A DNA stretch of 53,040 bases from an uncultured Clostridia bacterium. Lineage in GTDB: Bacteria; Bacillota; Clostridia; Christensenellales; Borkfalkiaceae. Below, one piece after another: positions 1 through 6,849 of this stretch. The stretch covers positions 1 to 53,040 of the forward strand of contig CASEDP010000009.1 of assembly GCA_949286835.1 (NCBI GenBank), in the 5' to 3' direction. The stretch's first letter is position 1, and the number at the start of each line of letters is the position of its first letter. The translations under genes were made by a program, and so were the position numbers. Under the pieces are notes generated by a model. That model saw nothing but the letters and a program-made list of their open reading frames with translations, was not told the DNA's origin and did no database searches.

Positions 1-210
1 TTCTCCCACGAGCCAGTTGTAATTAAATTCTAACCAGAAATTGAGGCACTTGGAAATTTTACTTGCAATATGCCCATAAAGGTGCTATACTGATTATAGT
101 TAAAATGAAGACATTAAGTTAATGAAGATTAAAAAGTTTTTTAACTAAGTTCTGCGGCGCTGGCTTTGTTTCGGCGCCGCAGTTTATTATTGAAATATGG
201 ATTATGAGAC
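1..210. other. Left edge, no gene recognised
   Basis: I see no convincing coding region here on either strand. The stretch is AT-rich and holds one clear element, the hairpin listed separately at 152-182. A gene could end left of the window edge, because that hairpin looks like a terminator for a rightward transcript. Confidence 0.4.
152..182 (+). terminator. GC-rich hairpin terminator
   Basis: CTGCGGCGC pairs with GCGCCGCAG around a 13-base loop and is followed by TTTATTATT. The context just before it (GTTTTTTAA, three bases, AGTTCTGCGGCGC) recurs at about 4909-4933 after the methyltransferase remnant, so the two terminators probably share an origin. Confidence 0.55.
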
Positions 211-267
211 TACTAAAATATTGGTAATATATTGACAAAATGGCAGGAAATTACTAAAATATTAGTA
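211..267 (+). promoter_or_regulatory. Promoter overlapped by twin palindromic operators
   Basis: A near-consensus sigma-A promoter is visible: TTGACA at 232-237, a 17-base spacer, and TAAAAT at 255-260. Two copies of a 16-base palindrome flank and cover it: TACTAAAATATTGGTA at 211-226 and the perfect TACTAAAATATTAGTA at 252-267. The second covers the -10 box and ends 2 bases before the regulator start codon, so autorepression is the natural inference. The start codon lies almost at the expected transcription start, so the mRNA would be nearly leaderless. Confidence 0.7.
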
Positions 268-269
268 CT

Positions 270-562
270 ATGATTAAGAACACTTTCGATATATCCGACT
301 TTGTGCCGGCACAGTCGTTGACGGGCACAATATATGAGCTTGTAAAGCGAGAAAAGGCAGCGCGTAAGGCTAAAAAGTATACCCAAAAAAGCTTGCTATA
401 CGCACAGGGGTGAGTTGTGGTTCTATCCGTAGATTTGAGCAGACGGGCGAAATATCCCTTCTTTCGCTCGTGAAAATCGCCAACGCGCTCGACTGCCTTG
501 AGGACTTCAACGAACTCTTCAAAAAGCCGCCCGTCACCAACATAAGAGATTTGAAATTATGA
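270..562 (+). pseudogene. XRE-family HTH regulator, frameshifted
   Basis: This is a small Cro/CI-type DNA-binding protein that would be about 97 aa if intact. The first frame starts at ATG 270 and stops at 411-413, after KYTQKSLLYAQG. The remainder (GVSCGSIRRFEQTGE, then ISLLSLVKIANALDCLEDF) continues in another frame to the stop at 560-562. Adding one G in AGCTTGCTATACGC at about 391-404 restores the reading SLAIRTGVSCGSIRRFEQ, so a single-base deletion in the recognition-helix region broke the gene. Regulators of this shape often precede a HipA-like kinase, but no such gene follows here. The operator pair in front indicates former autoregulation. Confidence 0.75.
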
Positions 563-640
563 TTATCGACATAAAAAGTTTTAATTATTAAGAGTTAAAT
601 AGAAGTCAGAGTGATAATTTATTAAAAAAGTCTATAATAT

Positions 641-679
641 GACAAAGCCGTAGCGGAATTTTTCCGCTGCGGCTTTGTC
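641..679 (-). terminator. Long hairpin terminator of the NPNN gene
   Basis: An 18-base arm (641-658) pairs with 662-679 across a 3-base loop, with a single wobble. It begins immediately after the stop codon of the minus-strand small gene (681-683), which is why I assign it to that strand. It could work in both directions. Confidence 0.65.
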
Positions 680-680
680 C

Positions 681-863
681 TTAATCGGAATCATCGTTGT
701 TTTTCCGACTGTGCCAATACTCGTTGTTATTGGGATTGCATTGATTAGCGTGATTATCAAGATTATCCCAATATGCGTGATTGTTGGGGTTATGCTGGTT
801 GGCATAATCATTGAGCTGTTGCCGCGTGTGAGTATAACCCGATACGCCATGTCCTTTACTCAT
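681..863 (-). CDS. Small NPNN-repeat protein, 60 aa
   Basis: The start is ATG at 863-861, with an excellent AGGAGG ribosome binding site 7 bases upstream. The protein opens MSKGHGVSGYTHTRQQLND and then carries two tandem copies of a motif of the form (D/N)-x-A-N-Q-x-N-P-N-N-x-x-Y-W at about residues 19-33 and 37-51. It is highly polar, rich in Asn and His, and has no membrane segment or signal peptide. I recall proteins of this style as small unknowns carried by mobile elements in Bacillota and Enterobacteria, but I know no established function. It sits 28 bases downstream of the 325-aa gene on the same strand, so the two are probably cotranscribed. The overlapping 72-aa frame on this strand (632-850) lacks such a ribosome site and looks like a shadow. 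Confidence 0.7.
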   Translation of the reverse strand: MSKGHGVSGYTHTRQQLNDYANQHNPNNHAYWDNLDNHANQCNPNNNEYWHSRKNNDDSD

Positions 864-891
864 AAATTACCTCCTATAATTCTGAATTAAA

Positions 892-1869
892 TCAATATAT
901 TCCAAATGGATTTTCCAGAAGTTCAATCTCATCTTCGGCAAGATTGTAAAAATACAGCTCATAATTCCAGCTCGCTTCATCATATTTTTCGCCGTAAACT
1001 TTTAGGCAGTATTCTTTGAAGAATTCTCCACAGCCATCAAGTAATTCATTAATCAATTCATCAGAAAATTTTACATAAGAAGCAGCTATATGCCCTTGCT
1101 TGAATTCACCGTCGACTAAAACTTCAGGATATCGTTCTTTTAGTCTGTCATAAGTTGAAATACTGTTATGTTTAATAAAATGCCATATACAGTACAATTT
1201 ATCATGTGAAGGATAATGATGAAATTCTCTGGCTGTACCTGTGGAACCAGCATAGTCATATAAGGCATTGCGGTCAAAATGCTCAACATTTTTTCCGTTT
1301 TTTGCCAGAACGTAAACGGTTATTCCCTCAATTCTTGATGCCATCTGATGAAAGAACTGGGCATATAGACTGTATACAATGTGGTTTATTTTGTCGACAT
1401 ATTTTTGTTGATTGCGCATATTGGTAAATGTCGCCCACATTGCGGATTCGTCATAATCAGTTATTCCGCACATAAAGTTGGAATCGTCAGCTGCGACGAG
1501 TTTTTTGGGCTTCTTAATTCTTTCCGCTTCTCTTTTTATTAGAGGACGGAACGTGTCAGTCCAATCTTTCCTTATATTATCTATTTCGTCCAGAAATAAA
1601 TTGCAATTGTAATCTAAGCGGCTGTATTTTGCCGGATAAAAATAATGGCTTCTTCTTGAATTTATAACGTTTAGTTCAACTTCAGAAAAATGAGTATGGG
1701 TCATTTTCATGAATCTTTTGGGGTCGATTCTTATATGACTTGAGGGATGTTTTTCATTCCTCAAATGCCCAAAGATTCCCCAATATCGTAAGTCTCGTAT
1801 TGTACAGGTTTCATCTAAATGTTTATATAAGTCATTATTTATTAATCTCGTGTTTCGATTTTTCTTCAT
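892..1869 (-). CDS. Uncharacterised protein, 325 aa
   Basis: I do not recognise a family. The protein is soluble, starts MKKNRNTRLINNDLYKHL, and has no signal peptide, membrane segment, Walker motif or obvious metal-binding cluster. Its middle (about residues 100-150) is basic, and the whole is unusually rich in Tyr, Phe, His and Asn, with the phrase FHHYPSHDKLYCIWHFIKH at about residues 217-235. The start is supported by GAGGTGAT upstream of ATG 1869-1867. A terminator-like hairpin lies directly before that ribosome site. The 60-aa NPNN-repeat gene follows 28 bases downstream, making a two-gene unit. Its position beside mobile-element remnants suggests accessory DNA, but its role is unknown. 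Confidence 0.75.
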   Translation of the reverse strand: MKKNRNTRLINNDLYKHLDETCTIRDLRYWGIFGHLRNEKHPSSHIRIDPKRFMKMTHTHFSEVELNVINSRRSHYFYPAKYSRLDYNCNLFLDEIDNIRKDWTDTFRPLIKREAERIKKPKKLVAADDSNFMCGITDYDESAMWATFTNMRNQQKYVDKINHIVYSLYAQFFHQMASRIEGITVYVLAKNGKNVEHFDRNALYDYAGSTGTAREFHHYPSHDKLYCIWHFIKHNSISTYDRLKERYPEVLVDGEFKQGHIAASYVKFSDELINELLDGCGEFFKEYCLKVYGEKYDEASWNYELYFYNLAEDEIELLENPFGIY

Positions 1870-1871
1870 AT

Positions 1872-1906
1872 ATCACCTCAAAAAAGGCACTTCCGTGGGA
1901 AGTGCC
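1872..1906 (-). promoter_or_regulatory. Leader terminator abutting the SD (possible attenuator)
   Basis: Read on the minus strand, GGCACTTCC pairs with GGAAGTGCC over a 3-base loop (1906-1886), followed by six U residues (1885-1880) and then at once by the ribosome site GAGGTGAT (1879-1872) of the 325-aa gene. A rho-independent terminator touching the Shine-Dalgarno sequence either ends an upstream leader transcript or attenuates this operon. Confidence 0.6.
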
Positions 1907-2196
1907 TCCGCCTGATTGATTACCAAGCTGATTTACATAAGACAAATACCACGCTAACAGTCATTCACTTTCCGCTATACATACTTTGTGAAATCTTAAG
2001 CGGCAATATCTAGTGCGGGACTTTACGTGCGGCATTAGACTTGCCAAGTACCAAAGCTACTTATAATTTCCGGTGAATTATGTTTATAGGCATATACCCG
2101 GTATATACAGGTCCGGATAACTCTTATGCGGTTTTAGTTTACCACACAAGAACCTCTTATGTCAATATTATAGTATATCTTGAATCGTTACGCAAT
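1907..2196. other. Non-coding stretch upstream of the 325-aa gene
   Basis: No credible gene is present. The 109-aa plus-strand frame starting at 2080 has no ribosome site and runs through the antisense of the XRE gene. The minus strand would be the leader of the 325-aa gene. It contains short self-complementary pieces, such as TATACC-C-GGTATA at about 2093-2105, but no element I can name. Confidence 0.4.
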
Positions 2197-2209
2197 GAAC
2201 CGTTGGTTC

Positions 2210-2240
2210 AAAAAAAGACATCCTATATTACAAGGATGTC
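2210..2240 (-). terminator. Terminator overlapping the end of the XRE gene
   Basis: On the minus strand, GACATCC pairs with GGATGTC (2240-2234 and 2223-2217) and seven U residues follow (2216-2210). The last codons and the TAG stop of the repressor gene lie inside the hairpin. This is a compact arrangement typical of Bacillota. Confidence 0.75.
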
Positions 2241-2447
2241 TTCAATGTGGACATTAAACAACTGCGCCAGACTTACAAGATTTTCTAAACAAGGCAATTT
2301 TATTCCGTTTGTCCAATCATATATCACCCTCGGTGATGTCAGATTGAGTAATTCGGCAATATTTTCCCTTGTATATTCAGATTTTTCAATCAACTCATAT
2401 AATCTTTGACCGATTTGCTTTTTGTCCAATTTAATTTTGTAACTCAT
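2223..2447 (-). CDS. XRE-family transcriptional repressor, 74 aa
   Basis: This is a single-domain helix-turn-helix protein. I chose ATG 2447-2445 (MSYKIKLDKKQIGQRLYEL), which has GGAGGT 6-7 bases upstream, over a longer frame to 2516 that would run through the operator and lacks a ribosome site. The HTH lies at about residues 10-62, with ENIAELLNLTSPRVIYDW containing the recognition helix and a C-terminal FNVHIEDILVI typical of the family. A perfect 7-base inverted repeat sits 45 bases upstream of the start codon, consistent with autorepression. No partner gene is left nearby, so it may be an orphan from an integrated element. Confidence 0.85.
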   Translation of the reverse strand: MSYKIKLDKKQIGQRLYELIEKSEYTRENIAELLNLTSPRVIYDWTNGIKLPCLENLVSLAQLFNVHIEDILVI

Positions 2448-2491
2448 TACTGTACCTCCAAATGACAATTGCCATACTTTGGTACAGAATT

Positions 2492-2514
2492 GTGTTACGC
2501 TATAACTGTAACAC
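2492..2514. promoter_or_regulatory. Palindromic operator GTGTTAC-N9-GTAACAC
   Basis: Perfect inverted repeat arms lie at 2492-2498 and 2508-2514, in the expected promoter region of the XRE gene. The most economical reading is that it is bound by the product of that gene. Confidence 0.6.
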
Positions 2515-2691
2515 ATTTTGTACTATAATGCAATGATTTTTAAACAAAAGACCTCTATAACTGATTAACATAATCAAAAACCGTCCGCCGGGGATTTTGG
2601 GGGACGGGTGTGTTGATTTGTTAACATTTGGGAAGTTGATGGAAGATGTTGATTTTAAACGCAGTCGGCGTAGACTGAAAAGTTGCAATTT

Positions 2692-2735
2692 CGGGCGGTT
2701 TTGAGCAGGTTTTGGCTCAAAACCGCCCGTTTTTA
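2692..2735 (+). terminator. Strong rho-independent terminator
   Basis: CGGGCGGTTTTGAGC pairs with its complement across a short loop and is followed by TTTTTAATAATTTTT. No intact gene lies just upstream on the plus strand, so it is probably a leftover of a lost gene in this eroded region. Confidence 0.75.
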
Positions 2736-2781
2736 ATAATTTTTGCTATGTTAGTTTTTAACAAATTTTAGGTGCTTATGC

Positions 2782-2836
2782 CTTAAAATCCTTCGGGAGC
2801 GATCCCATATCGGTTCAAGTCCGATCTCGGGCACCA
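2782..2836 (+). tRNA. 3' half of tRNA-Leu(UAA), att-site remnant
   Basis: This fragment begins in the anticodon loop (CTTAAAA, anticodon UAA) and runs through the variable arm (GGGA-gcga-TCCC at 2795-2806), the T arm (ATCGG-TTCAAGT-CCGAT at 2809-2825) and the acceptor 3' strand CTCGGGC plus ACCA (2826-2836). The 5' half (acceptor 5' strand GCCCGAG, D arm) is absent, as the sequence before the anticodon loop does not pair. Tyrosine recombinases often integrate at the 3' half of a tRNA gene, rebuilding the intact gene at one end and leaving a half copy at the other. This is most probably such a half copy and not a working tRNA. Confidence 0.8.
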
Positions 2837-2843
2837 AAAATTT

Positions 2844-2877
2844 TGAGAGGTATTTACAAAAATCCCTCTCATTTTTG
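2844..2877 (+). terminator. Terminator after the tRNA fragment
   Basis: TGAGAGG pairs with CCTCTCA around a 14-base loop and is followed by TTTTTGTT. It sits 8 bases after the tRNA CCA end and was presumably the original tRNA terminator. Confidence 0.6.
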
Positions 2878-2890
2878 TTATTAAACATCA

Positions 2891-2984
2891 TTGGGGACAA
2901 TTTGGGGACAAAAAACAGGCATTTTCGAGACGTTTATGAATAATTATGAATGTCCGTTTTTCACATACGAAAAAATTGGGGACA
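2891..2984 (+). repeat. Three direct TTGGGGACA repeats beside the att remnant
   Basis: TTGGGGACA occurs at 2891-2899, 2902-2910 and 2976-2984, all in the same orientation. Short direct repeats close to a tRNA att core resemble arm-type integrase binding sites. No integrase gene is present in the window. Confidence 0.5.
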
Positions 2985-2998
2985 TAATACTATTAAAA

Positions 2999-3472
2999 TT
3001 ATAGCGATTGCCCGGATTGTTCTTTTTCCCATGCTTTTATTTTCAATTCAAACAGTCGCTTGTTTCTTCCCGTGCAGAAGCAAATAGATGAAATCAGTGC
3101 AAGCTTATAGTCCAAACTATTAGTATCATTGTTGATTAAAATATAATGTCCTTTGTGTATTCGTATCAGTCTATTCAAGTATTCGGAATGGTATGAAATC
3201 TTATTTATGTATCTGTCTACGCGTGTGCCTTTACGTAGTTTTTTCAGCTTTATAGCTGTAACAAATTGTGCTGTGAATGCATCGCTTTTAAGGAGTTCCC
3301 GTCTGTCTATGAAATCATAAAGGTAATCGAAATAATCGGGATGCACCTCTGTCAAGATTATATCTTCATATATTTTATATAAATCGCTGAGATACTCATA
3401 CAAACCGAATTTGTACTGTGGTATATCTGTTCCTTCGGACGTATTCTTATGTTTTGGCGCATTACGCACCAA
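2999..3472 (-). CDS. Uncharacterised protein, about 157 aa, probably partial
   Basis: I do not recognise it. The frame is rich in Tyr, Ile, Leu and Lys (LYEYLSDLYKIYEDIILTE at about residues 24-42) and looks soluble and mostly helical. The only starts available near the 5' end are TTG at 3472 or GTG at 3469, and no ribosome site is visible. The 5' end also overlaps the opposite-strand Rep remnant. I infer a gene that lost its true N-terminus when the neighbouring fragments were joined. No hydrophobic segment or catalytic motif is evident. Confidence 0.4.
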   Translation of the reverse strand: MVRNAPKHKNTSEGTDIPQYKFGLYEYLSDLYKIYEDIILTEVHPDYFDYLYDFIDRRELLKSDAFTAQFVTAIKLKKLRKGTRVDRYINKISYHSEYLNRLIRIHKGHYILINNDTNSLDYKLALISSICFCTGRNKRLFELKIKAWEKEQSGQSL

Positions 3473-3775
3473 AATACCTATTTTAACGAGAGGTTCGGGC
3501 GTTCAGATTTTGAAGAGATAGTGGACAACGGCGTGCTGGGCGAGGCTATGGCGTATATCATGAAGTATATCGAAAAGAGCGGGGAGCGGATCGTATATTC
3601 CAAAAATCTGCCGCAGTTCTTCCTTTCAGACATTATGGACTGGGATATCGTCTGTCCGTATGGCGAGGAGGAGCGCAAGTTTATTTTGTCCGACAAATTC
3701 GGCTGCTGGGATGAGGGCGTTTATGTGGGCGAGGTGAGCGGCGATACCATAGCGCAGATGCCGAAGGTCAATTAA
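3449..3775 (+). pseudogene. C-terminal fragment of a rolling-circle Rep protein
   Basis: From about 3471 the frame reads YFNERFGRSDFEEIVDNG and continues with YIMKYIEKSGERIVYSKNLP, SDIMDWDIVC, GCWDEGVYVGEV and IAQMPKVN. I recognise this as the C-terminal part of replication initiators found on small mobile elements of Clostridia. The catalytic N-terminal portion, with the HUH histidines and the nicking tyrosine, is missing, and the first residues (MFWRITHQN) look like unrelated junction sequence. There is no ribosome binding site. The remnant supports the view that 2.8-4.9 kb is the debris of an integrated element. The family call comes from memory of the motif pattern and was not searched. 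Confidence 0.6.
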
Positions 3776-3848
3776 AAGCCGTCAAACCATTGAAATGGCT
3801 TTGTGTTTGTGGCATAATAAATTCAGGTTTTAAGCATTGGAGGACTAA

Positions 3849-4492
3849 ATGAAAAACGGTCAAGTTGAAGTGCAGGGTTTACAGGTCAATTATAAGCGGA
3901 TAAAGGATGAGGATTATATCTCGCTTACGGATATTGCGAAAGTTGTAAATGCGACGGATCCTTCCGGCGTGATACGAAATTGGATGTCGAATAAAGATTC
4001 GTTTGCTTTTTACAGTTTGTGGGAAGAGATCAATAATCCGAATTTTAATTCCGTGGAAATGCGCAGAATTAAAACGGAAGAAGTCGGTTATAACCGTTTT
4101 ACCATGACACCGAAACGTTGGAAAACAGAATTCAATGCAATCGGCATTATTCCGAGCGCAGGAAAATATAGTGCCGGAACGTTTGCGCACCGCGATATTG
4201 CCTTTGAGTTGCGAGTTGGTTAAGCCCCGAATTTAAGCTGTATCTGATCACGGAATTTCAGCGCCTGAAGTTTGAGGAGCAGAAAGAGCTTGAATGGACG
4301 GCGAAGCGTGAACTTGCGAAATTGAATTATCATATTCATACGGATGCTATAAAGGAAAATATTGTGCCGACGTTGGACGAATCGCAGATAGCATATGTAT
4401 ATATTCAGGCAAAAATCAGACAACAGTTGCAATTGTTGCGCGACAAGGGCTTTATCGAATTTTTAGGCAACGGGCATTACAGAAAAATATAA
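3849..4492 (+). pseudogene. KilA-N protein, frameshifted, with a DpnI-like tail
   Basis: The start is ATG 3849 after TTGGAGGACTAA. The first frame is a KilA-N domain (YISLTDIAKVVNATDPSGVI, then NRFTMTPKRW), a DNA-binding module of phages and mobile elements. It stops early at 4221-4223. Restoring one T in GAGTTGCGAG at about 4205-4214 joins FAHRDIAFEF to ASWLSPEFKLYLITEFQRL, as in intact family members, which shows a one-base deletion. The restored frame runs to 4492. Its last residues (AKIRQQLQLLRDKGFIEFLG) look instead like the C-terminal winged-helix tail of DpnI-type restriction enzymes. It is therefore both frameshifted and chimeric, with an in-frame junction at about 4410. No ordinary KilA-N C-terminus is seen. 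Confidence 0.65.
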
Positions 4493-4493
4493 C

Positions 4494-4907
4494 TGTTGCT
4501 ACGCGCGTAAGCTGGACATTCCCGACGACAGCATAGATTTAATCTGTACGCACCCGCCCTATGCGGACATAATAAATTACAGCGACGGCATAGAGGGCGA
4601 TTTATCAGTGCTCTCCATAAAGCCCTTTCTTGCGGAAATGAGCAAGGTGGCGGAGGAGTGTTTCAGAGTTCTCAAAAAGGACAAATTCTGCGCAATTCTC
4701 ATGGGCGACACCCGCAAAAAGGGAATGGTGCAACCGCTTGCATTTGAAACAATGCGGCTTTTCGAGCTTGCGGGGTTTAAGCTAAAAGAGACTATCATTA
4801 AGGAGCAGCACAACTGCAAGGCTACGGGCTATTGGAAGACCAACAGCATAAAGTATAACTTTTTATTGCTCGCGCACGAGTACCTTTTTGTGTTTAAGAA
4901 AGTTTGA
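4494..4907 (+). pseudogene. DNA methyltransferase, N-terminally truncated
   Basis: The reading ARKLDIPDDSIDLICTHPPY contains the catalytic (N/D/S/T)PPY-class motif of amino-methyltransferases, here HPPY. It is followed by FRVLKKDKFCAILMGDTRKK, HNCKATGYWKTNS and a C-terminal YNFLLLAHEYLFVF. Together these are typical of site-specific DNA methylases from restriction-modification systems. The N-terminal half, including the SAM-binding FxGxG region, is missing. The frame has no start codon or ribosome site until an internal ATG at 4608. It follows the DpnI-like tail directly, which suggests that a restriction-modification cassette was cut down by deletion. No activity is expected. Confidence 0.75.
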
Positions 4908-4929
4908 ATGTTTTTTAAGCGAGTTCTGC

Positions 4930-4955
4930 GGCGCGGTGACTTCGGTCACCGCGCC
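4930..4955 (+). terminator. UUCG-tetraloop hairpin terminator
   Basis: GGCGCGGTGAC and GTCACCGCGCC enclose a TTCG loop, a very stable hairpin just after the methyltransferase stop. It has no long T run (GCCCTCGTTGAGTTTTCC follows), so efficiency is uncertain. Confidence 0.5.
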
Positions 4956-5022
4956 GCCCTCGTTGAGTTTTCCTTAGCGGCGCCGCGTTTTACGTCGTCG
5001 GGCACAAATTCCGCCCGACGTA

Positions 5023-5051
5023 TTGCCATTTTGCGCCGGGGGTGTTATAAT
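5023..5051 (+). promoter_or_regulatory. Sigma-A promoter of the GH2 gene
   Basis: TTGCCA at 5023-5028, a 17-base spacer and TATAAT at 5046-5051 lie about 59 bases before the GH2 start codon. Confidence 0.7.
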
Positions 5052-5109
5052 GCGATAAACGCGTGGTGCGGGCGAGGCGCCGCGGGAAGACGTGTGGGCG
5101 GGAGGACAT

Positions 5110-6849
5110 ATGATATTCAAGGCGAAGTTTACGGGCATAGAGGGGCTGGAAGAATACCCCCGCCCGCAGTTTGAAAGGGACAGTTACATACCGCTCAACG
5201 GCATATGGGACTATGCCATAACCTCTTCCCCCGAAAAGCCCGAAGGTTATGACGGCAAAATCAGGGTGCCCTATTCCCCCGAAAGCCCGTTGTCGGGCGC
5301 GGAGAGGGGACCTTCGGCGACCGAATATCTGCACTACCGCACCTTTTTTTCCCTTCCCGAAGGCTTCAACCGCGGCAGGGTAAGAATAAACTTCGGCGCG
5401 GTGGACCAGGTGTGCGAGGTGTTCTTGAACGGCGTGGCGGCTGGCAGGCACGAAGGCGGTTATCTGCCATTTTCCTTCGATATTACGGACTGCCTTGCAG
5501 CGGGGGAGAACGAGCTGTGCGTGGCAGTAAGAGACGACGCCTCCTCTCATATATACGGCAGGGGCAAGCAGAGCTACTCTGCGGGCGGCATATGGTACAC
5601 TGCGATAAGCGGAATATGGCAGACCGTATGGCTGGAAAGCGTGCCGAAGGTACATATCTGCGGAATAGAGCTCTTCCCCGACGCTATAGGCGGCAAGCTG
5701 GGGATAGTCTGCAACCTCTCCGAAGGGGGCGCGGTTGCGGACATAGCCGTGTACGACGGCGACGATATAGTCGCCCGCGCGGAGGGTGTTCCCTCGGGGC
5801 AGAAGTGCGTGCTGGACGTATCCCGCTGCAGGCGCTGGTCGCCCGACGACCCGCAGCTTTACCCCATTGTCGTCACCTGCGGGCAGGACAGCGTGAAAAG
5901 CTATTTCGGACTGCGCACGTTCGGCATAGCAACGAGGGCGGGGCGCAGGTGCTTTACCGTCAACGGCAATCCCGTATATCACAACGGGCTTCTGGACCAG
6001 GGGTATTGGGGCGATGGCATATATACGCCGAAGGACTGCCGCGAGATGTATTCCTGCCTTGAGAAAGTAAAGGGGCTGGGCTTCAATATGCTCCGCAAGC
6101 ACATAAAGGTAGAGCCGCTCCTGTGGTATTACTACTGCGATATCATCGGCATACTCGTCTGGCAGGATATGGTAAACGGCGGCGCGCCCTACTCCAAACT
6201 GAGGATAAACCTCTGCCCGTTTATCGACCTGCATTTAAACGATATGAATTATAAGAGTATGGGCAGGGACGACCCGCGTTCACGCAGGCAATATATGGCG
6301 GAGGCAGAGGGCACTGTCCGCACGCTGTTTAACTGCGTTTCGCTCTGCCTTTGGACGCCTTTCAACGAGGCGTGGGGGCAGTTTGATGCCGTCGGGGTAT
6401 GCAACAGGCTGCGCTCCCTCGACCCGACGCGCCATTTTGACCACGCCAGCGGCTGGCAGGACAAGGGCGGCGGAGATGTGTGCAGCAGGCACATATATTT
6501 CAGAAAACTGCGCCCCAGAAACGATAAAAAACGGGTGCTTGCCGTCACGGAGTTCGGCGGCTACGCCTGCGCGGAGGGCGGTAAAAAGACATTCAGCTAC
6601 CGCAATTTCTCCTCGGCGGAGGAGTATGCGGCGGCGCTCGGGCGGCTGTATCTCAAAGAGGTGGTGCCCCTCATACGCTCGCAGGGGCTTGCCGCAACCG
6701 TCTATACGCAGCTCTGCGACGTCGAAGAGGAGGTCAACGGCATATTTACTTCGGATATGCGCTGCAAGGTGCCCGCCGAACGGCTGAGGGAAATAAACGA
6801 CGCGGTATATGCCGCATTCAACGAAGTTTTTGCGCCTGACGGGGAATGA
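5110..6849 (+). CDS. Glycoside hydrolase family 2 protein, 579 aa
   Basis: GH2 enzymes are retaining exo-glycosidases (beta-galactosidase, beta-glucuronidase, beta-mannosidase types). The N-terminal sugar-binding jelly roll is seen in LNGIWDYAITSSPEKP and YLPFSFDITDCL. It is followed by an Ig-like domain and a TIM barrel. The acid/base Glu is E420 in FNEAWGQF and the nucleophile Glu is E481 in VTEFGGYA. I start at ATG 5110, with GGGAGGA 4 bases upstream, not at the GTG 18 bases earlier. There is no signal peptide, so it acts in the cytoplasm on imported oligosaccharides. At about 580 aa it is short, without the beta-sandwich domains of LacZ-type enzymes. Substrate cannot be fixed from sequence. 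Its stop overlaps the start of a small membrane-protein frame. Confidence 0.9.
   Translation: MIFKAKFTGIEGLEEYPRPQFERDSYIPLNGIWDYAITSSPEKPEGYDGKIRVPYSPESPLSGAERGPSATEYLHYRTFFSLPEGFNRGRVRINFGAVDQVCEVFLNGVAAGRHEGGYLPFSFDITDCLAAGENELCVAVRDDASSHIYGRGKQSYSAGGIWYTAISGIWQTVWLESVPKVHICGIELFPDAIGGKLGIVCNLSEGGAVADIAVYDGDDIVARAEGVPSGQKCVLDVSRCRRWSPDDPQLYPIVVTCGQDSVKSYFGLRTFGIATRAGRRCFTVNGNPVYHNGLLDQGYWGDGIYTPKDCREMYSCLEKVKGLGFNMLRKHIKVEPLLWYYYCDIIGILVWQDMVNGGAPYSKLRINLCPFIDLHLNDMNYKSMGRDDPRSRRQYMAEAEGTVRTLFNCVSLCLWTPFNEAWGQFDAVGVCNRLRSLDPTRHFDHASGWQDKGGGDVCSRHIYFRKLRPRNDKKRVLAVTEFGGYACAEGGKKTFSYRNFSSAEEYAAALGRLYLKEVVPLIRSQGLAATVYTQLCDVEEEVNGIFTSDMRCKVPAERLREINDAVYAAFNEVFAPDGE

Noticed and set aside
2448..2516. 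Longer N-terminus for the XRE repressor
   Set aside because: It would pass through the palindromic operator and has no ribosome site; ATG 2447 has GGAGGT.
2782..2836. Functional tRNA gene
   Set aside because: The acceptor 5' strand, D arm and the 5' side of the anticodon stem are missing.
4990..6234. A 414-codon minus-strand frame across the GH2 gene
   Set aside because: It is a shadow of the GH2 coding sequence, with an Ala/Tyr/Arg-biased translation typical of antisense frames in GC-rich genes.
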